Shown in pieces: positions 21,556 to 22,992 of a DNA stretch of 22,992 bases. The stretch's first letter is position 1. Each line of letters begins with the position of its first letter. Source of the stretch: an uncultured Flavobacteriales bacterium (GTDB lineage: Bacteria; Bacteroidota; Bacteroidia; Flavobacteriales; UBA1820); NCBI GenBank assembly GCA_959608625.1, contig CAUHQV010000033.1, positions 1 to 22,992 on the forward strand, written 5' to 3'. Both the position numbers and the translations under genes were made by a program. Under the pieces are notes generated by a model, which did not search any database, was not told where the DNA came from, and worked only from the letters and a program-made list of their open reading frames with translations.

Positions 21556-21566
21556 CATGCTTGAAA
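21549..21566. promoter_or_regulatory. 18-bp near-palindrome (putative operator) matching 2035-2052
   Basis: Read on the - strand it is TTTCAAGCATGTTTGAAT, 15 of 18 positions identical to the perfect palindrome at 2035-2052. As there, the downstream arm supplies the -33 TTTG of the promoter. Confidence 0.62.
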
Positions 21567-21663
21567 ACGGCCGGAGCGCATCCTATATTTTACAAATCTA
21601 CTGAAAAAGAGTGAACCCTTCGCTGTTTCCTTTGGGAAAATATTGGGAAAGGCTTTGTGCGGA

Positions 21664-21694
21664 ACAAAAAAGCGGGCCCTTTCCGGGGCCCGCT
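21664..21694 (-). terminator. Rho-independent terminator of ilvE
   Basis: AGCGGGCCC (21671-21679) pairs with GGGCCCGCT (21686-21694) around a 6-nt loop; on the - strand it is followed by a run of Ts (plus-strand AAAAA at 21666-21670). Confidence 0.88.
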
Positions 21695-21715
21695 GTCCGG
21701 AAAGGATTTCCGGCA

Positions 21716-22771
21716 TTATTTTACTTCGACGCGCCAGCCGTACGGGTCGGACGTGCGGTTGTACTGGATGTCGAAAATGCGTTTGCGCAGCCGGTCGGCG
21801 AACGAATCGGCCGGTTTTTCCATCGGCATGTACATCTCTTTGTATCCCAATCCGCAGATGGGACTGATCACCGCGGCCGTACCGCAGCCGAAAGCTTCTT
21901 TCAGTTGCCCTTTCGACGAGGCTTCCATCACTTCTTCTACTGTGATGGGGCGCACTTCGGTTTTGATACCCATATCCTGGGCCAGCTGCAGGATGCTCCG
22001 GCGGGTAACCCCGTCCAGGATACGGTCGGATACCGGTGCGGTGAGCAGCGTATCGCCGATGCGGAGCATGAAATTCATCTGTCCGGCTTCTTCCAGGTAC
22101 TGGTGGTTGGTGTCGTCCGTCCAAATCACGCTCTGGTAGCCTTCGCCGGCTGCCAGGGTGGAGGGGTAGAACTGCCCCCCGTAGTTGCCGCCGCATTTGG
22201 CGAATCCCGTACCGCCGTTGGCCGCGCGGGAGAAATGGTCGGCTATTTTTACCTTCACTTCCCCATGGAATATGGCATCCACCGGGCCGCCTATGATCAT
22301 GAACAGGTATTCTTTGGAGGGTACCGCATTCAGGGCCGGTTCGGAGGCGATCATGAACGGGCGGATATAGTACGATTTGCCTTCGCCCTGGGGGATCCAG
22401 TCGCGGTCGAGTTTGAGCAGGGTCTGTATCGCTTCATGGAATACTCCGGCCGGAAATTCGGGCATATTCATGCGTACGGCCGATTTGTTGAAACGTTCCT
22501 GGTTGTCCGACGGGCGGAACAAAAAGATACGGCCGTCCTTGTCCTTAAAGGCTTTCAGGCCCTCGAAGATGGTCTGCCCGTAATGGAACACCTTGCAGGA
22601 AGGGGCCAGTTGGAGAGGCTGGTAGGGTACGATGCGCGGGGTCTGCCAGGCTCCGTCCTTGAAGGGACAAATGAACATATGGTCGCTCATATAACGCCCG
22701 AAAGGCATACTACTGTCGAAACTTACTTCATCGATGCGGGATTTCGCCGCTTTTTCTACTTCTATTTTCAT
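21716..22771 (-). CDS. ilvE: Branched-chain amino acid aminotransferase
   Basis: This 351-residue fold-type IV PLP enzyme moves the amino group between leucine, isoleucine or valine and 2-oxoglutarate, in the last step of branched-chain amino acid synthesis or the first of breakdown. The PLP lysine is Lys192 in GFAKCGGNYGGQ. Other family marks are HYGQTIFEGLKAF (63-75), SYYIRPFMIAS (133-143), YLEEAGQMNFML (225-236), DGVTRRSILQLA and GCGTAAVISPI. The layout matches the long BCAT subgroup (eukaryotic-like, about 350 residues) typical of Bacteroidota. The ATG at 22771 fits the family N-terminus; a frame extended to 22972 would add 67 residues with no family match. It is monocistronic, with its own terminator. 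No other ilv or leu gene is in the window. Confidence 0.96.
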   Translation of the reverse strand: MKIEVEKAAKSRIDEVSFDSSMPFGRYMSDHMFICPFKDGAWQTPRIVPYQPLQLAPSCKVFHYGQTIFEGLKAFKDKDGRIFLFRPSDNQERFNKSAVRMNMPEFPAGVFHEAIQTLLKLDRDWIPQGEGKSYYIRPFMIASEPALNAVPSKEYLFMIIGGPVDAIFHGEVKVKIADHFSRAANGGTGFAKCGGNYGGQFYPSTLAAGEGYQSVIWTDDTNHQYLEEAGQMNFMLRIGDTLLTAPVSDRILDGVTRRSILQLAQDMGIKTEVRPITVEEVMEASSKGQLKEAFGCGTAAVISPICGLGYKEMYMPMEKPADSFADRLRKRIFDIQYNRTSDPYGWRVEVK

Positions 22772-22801
22772 ACCTCGGTTTGTATTATGGAATTTTAGCT
22801 T

Positions 22802-22809
22802 CAAATGTA
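22802..22809 (-). promoter_or_regulatory. -7 element of ilvE
   Basis: On the - strand TACATTTG fits TAnnTTTG, about 30 bp before the ATG. No TTTG is found at the right distance upstream, so the -33 element is weak. The rest of 22810-22992 shows nothing I can assign. Confidence 0.5.
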
Positions 22810-22992
22810 AGGATATTTTTTTGGAAAGTGTTCCCCCTAAAGGCCTAATATTTTGCTTTAATAAAACGTTTCCGTGCAAATATTGTGTAAAACCTGATAT
22901 TTGGGAAGATTTTAACGAAAAATCGCCGATTGTCTTTTGTCCTAGGGCAAAAAGACGGTCTGATCTAATCAAAAAAGGCGGCCCCGGAAACG

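Noticed and set aside
21611..22798. Long open frame on the + strand opposite ilvE
   Set aside because: ilvE is certain from its PLP lysine and other motifs; the opposite frame has no domain and overlaps the ilvE terminator and start region.
22772..22972. N-terminal extension of ilvE to 22972
   Set aside because: The extra 67 residues have no family match and cover the -7 element at 22802-22809; the ATG at 22771 fits the usual BCAT start.
1..22992. tRNA genes, CRISPR arrays, insertion sequences, phage genes, toxin-antitoxin pairs
   Set aside because: I found no TTCGANTC-type T-arm with matching acceptor ends, no spaced direct-repeat array, no transposase or integrase motifs and no recognisable toxin or antitoxin.

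Overview
The window looks like chromosomal core sequence from a Bacteroidota bacterium, most likely order Bacteroidales; Rikenellaceae/Alistipes is my best guess from the moderately high GC and protein character, and this is inference. The evidence is: promoters of the form TTTG-N19/20-TAnnTTTG (seen repeatedly with exact spacing), almost no Shine-Dalgarno sites, an archaeal/eukaryotic-type prolyl-tRNA synthetase, a FadL-like porin, a LuxE-family enzyme and many DUF4369/lipoprotein-type exported proteins. I see no tRNA, rRNA, CRISPR array, insertion sequence, integrase or prophage gene.

Layout. 190-572 is the RNase P RNA (rnpB), followed 25 nt later by an exported thioredoxin-fold protein (597-1796) whose active site has lost one cysteine. 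A gene-poor stretch (1797-2217) holds a promoter with an overlapping perfect palindrome that drives a FabK-like flavoenzyme (2218-3165). A two-cluster ferredoxin (3275-3565) has its own promoter and terminator. A tight four-gene + strand operon follows: S1/P1 nuclease, RmuC, phosphatidylserine synthase, CPBP membrane protease (3720-7422), ending in a bidirectional terminator. A - strand pair (10484-7509) encodes a Tyr/Trp- and Ser-rich lipoprotein and a FadL-like outer-membrane protein; it diverges from proS (10631-12106). Next come a small secreted BACON-like protein (12263-12664), an apparently leaderless AraC-type regulator (12769-13578) and a VOC-fold protein (13681-14052). A - strand LuxE-family enzyme (15126-14119) diverges from two tandem cyclophilin-FKBP fusion isomerases, one lipoprotein and one cytosolic (15217-17176). 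The rest is on the - strand: ilvE (22771-21716) with its own terminator; a three-gene unit of a doubly anchored lipoprotein, an exported EEP-family phosphatase/nuclease and a transaldolase-like enzyme (21502-18886); then a 62-residue membrane protein and an AXE1-type esterase (18785-17273).

The most interesting signal is regulatory. The FabK-like gene and the lipoprotein/EEP/transaldolase operon, about 19 kb apart and on opposite strands, have the same promoter architecture: an 18-bp palindrome related to TTTCAAACAAGTTTGAAA, whose downstream arm contains the TTTG -33 element at the same offset, then exactly 19 bp to the -7 element. This suggests one unknown regulator controls both. Other points worth a look are the divergence of catalytic cyclophilin residues in the lipoprotein isomerase, the CPGS thioredoxin site, the leaderless regulator, and an inverted repeat in the proS/lipoprotein divergent promoter region. 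I did not find a convincing new defence or mobile system here.
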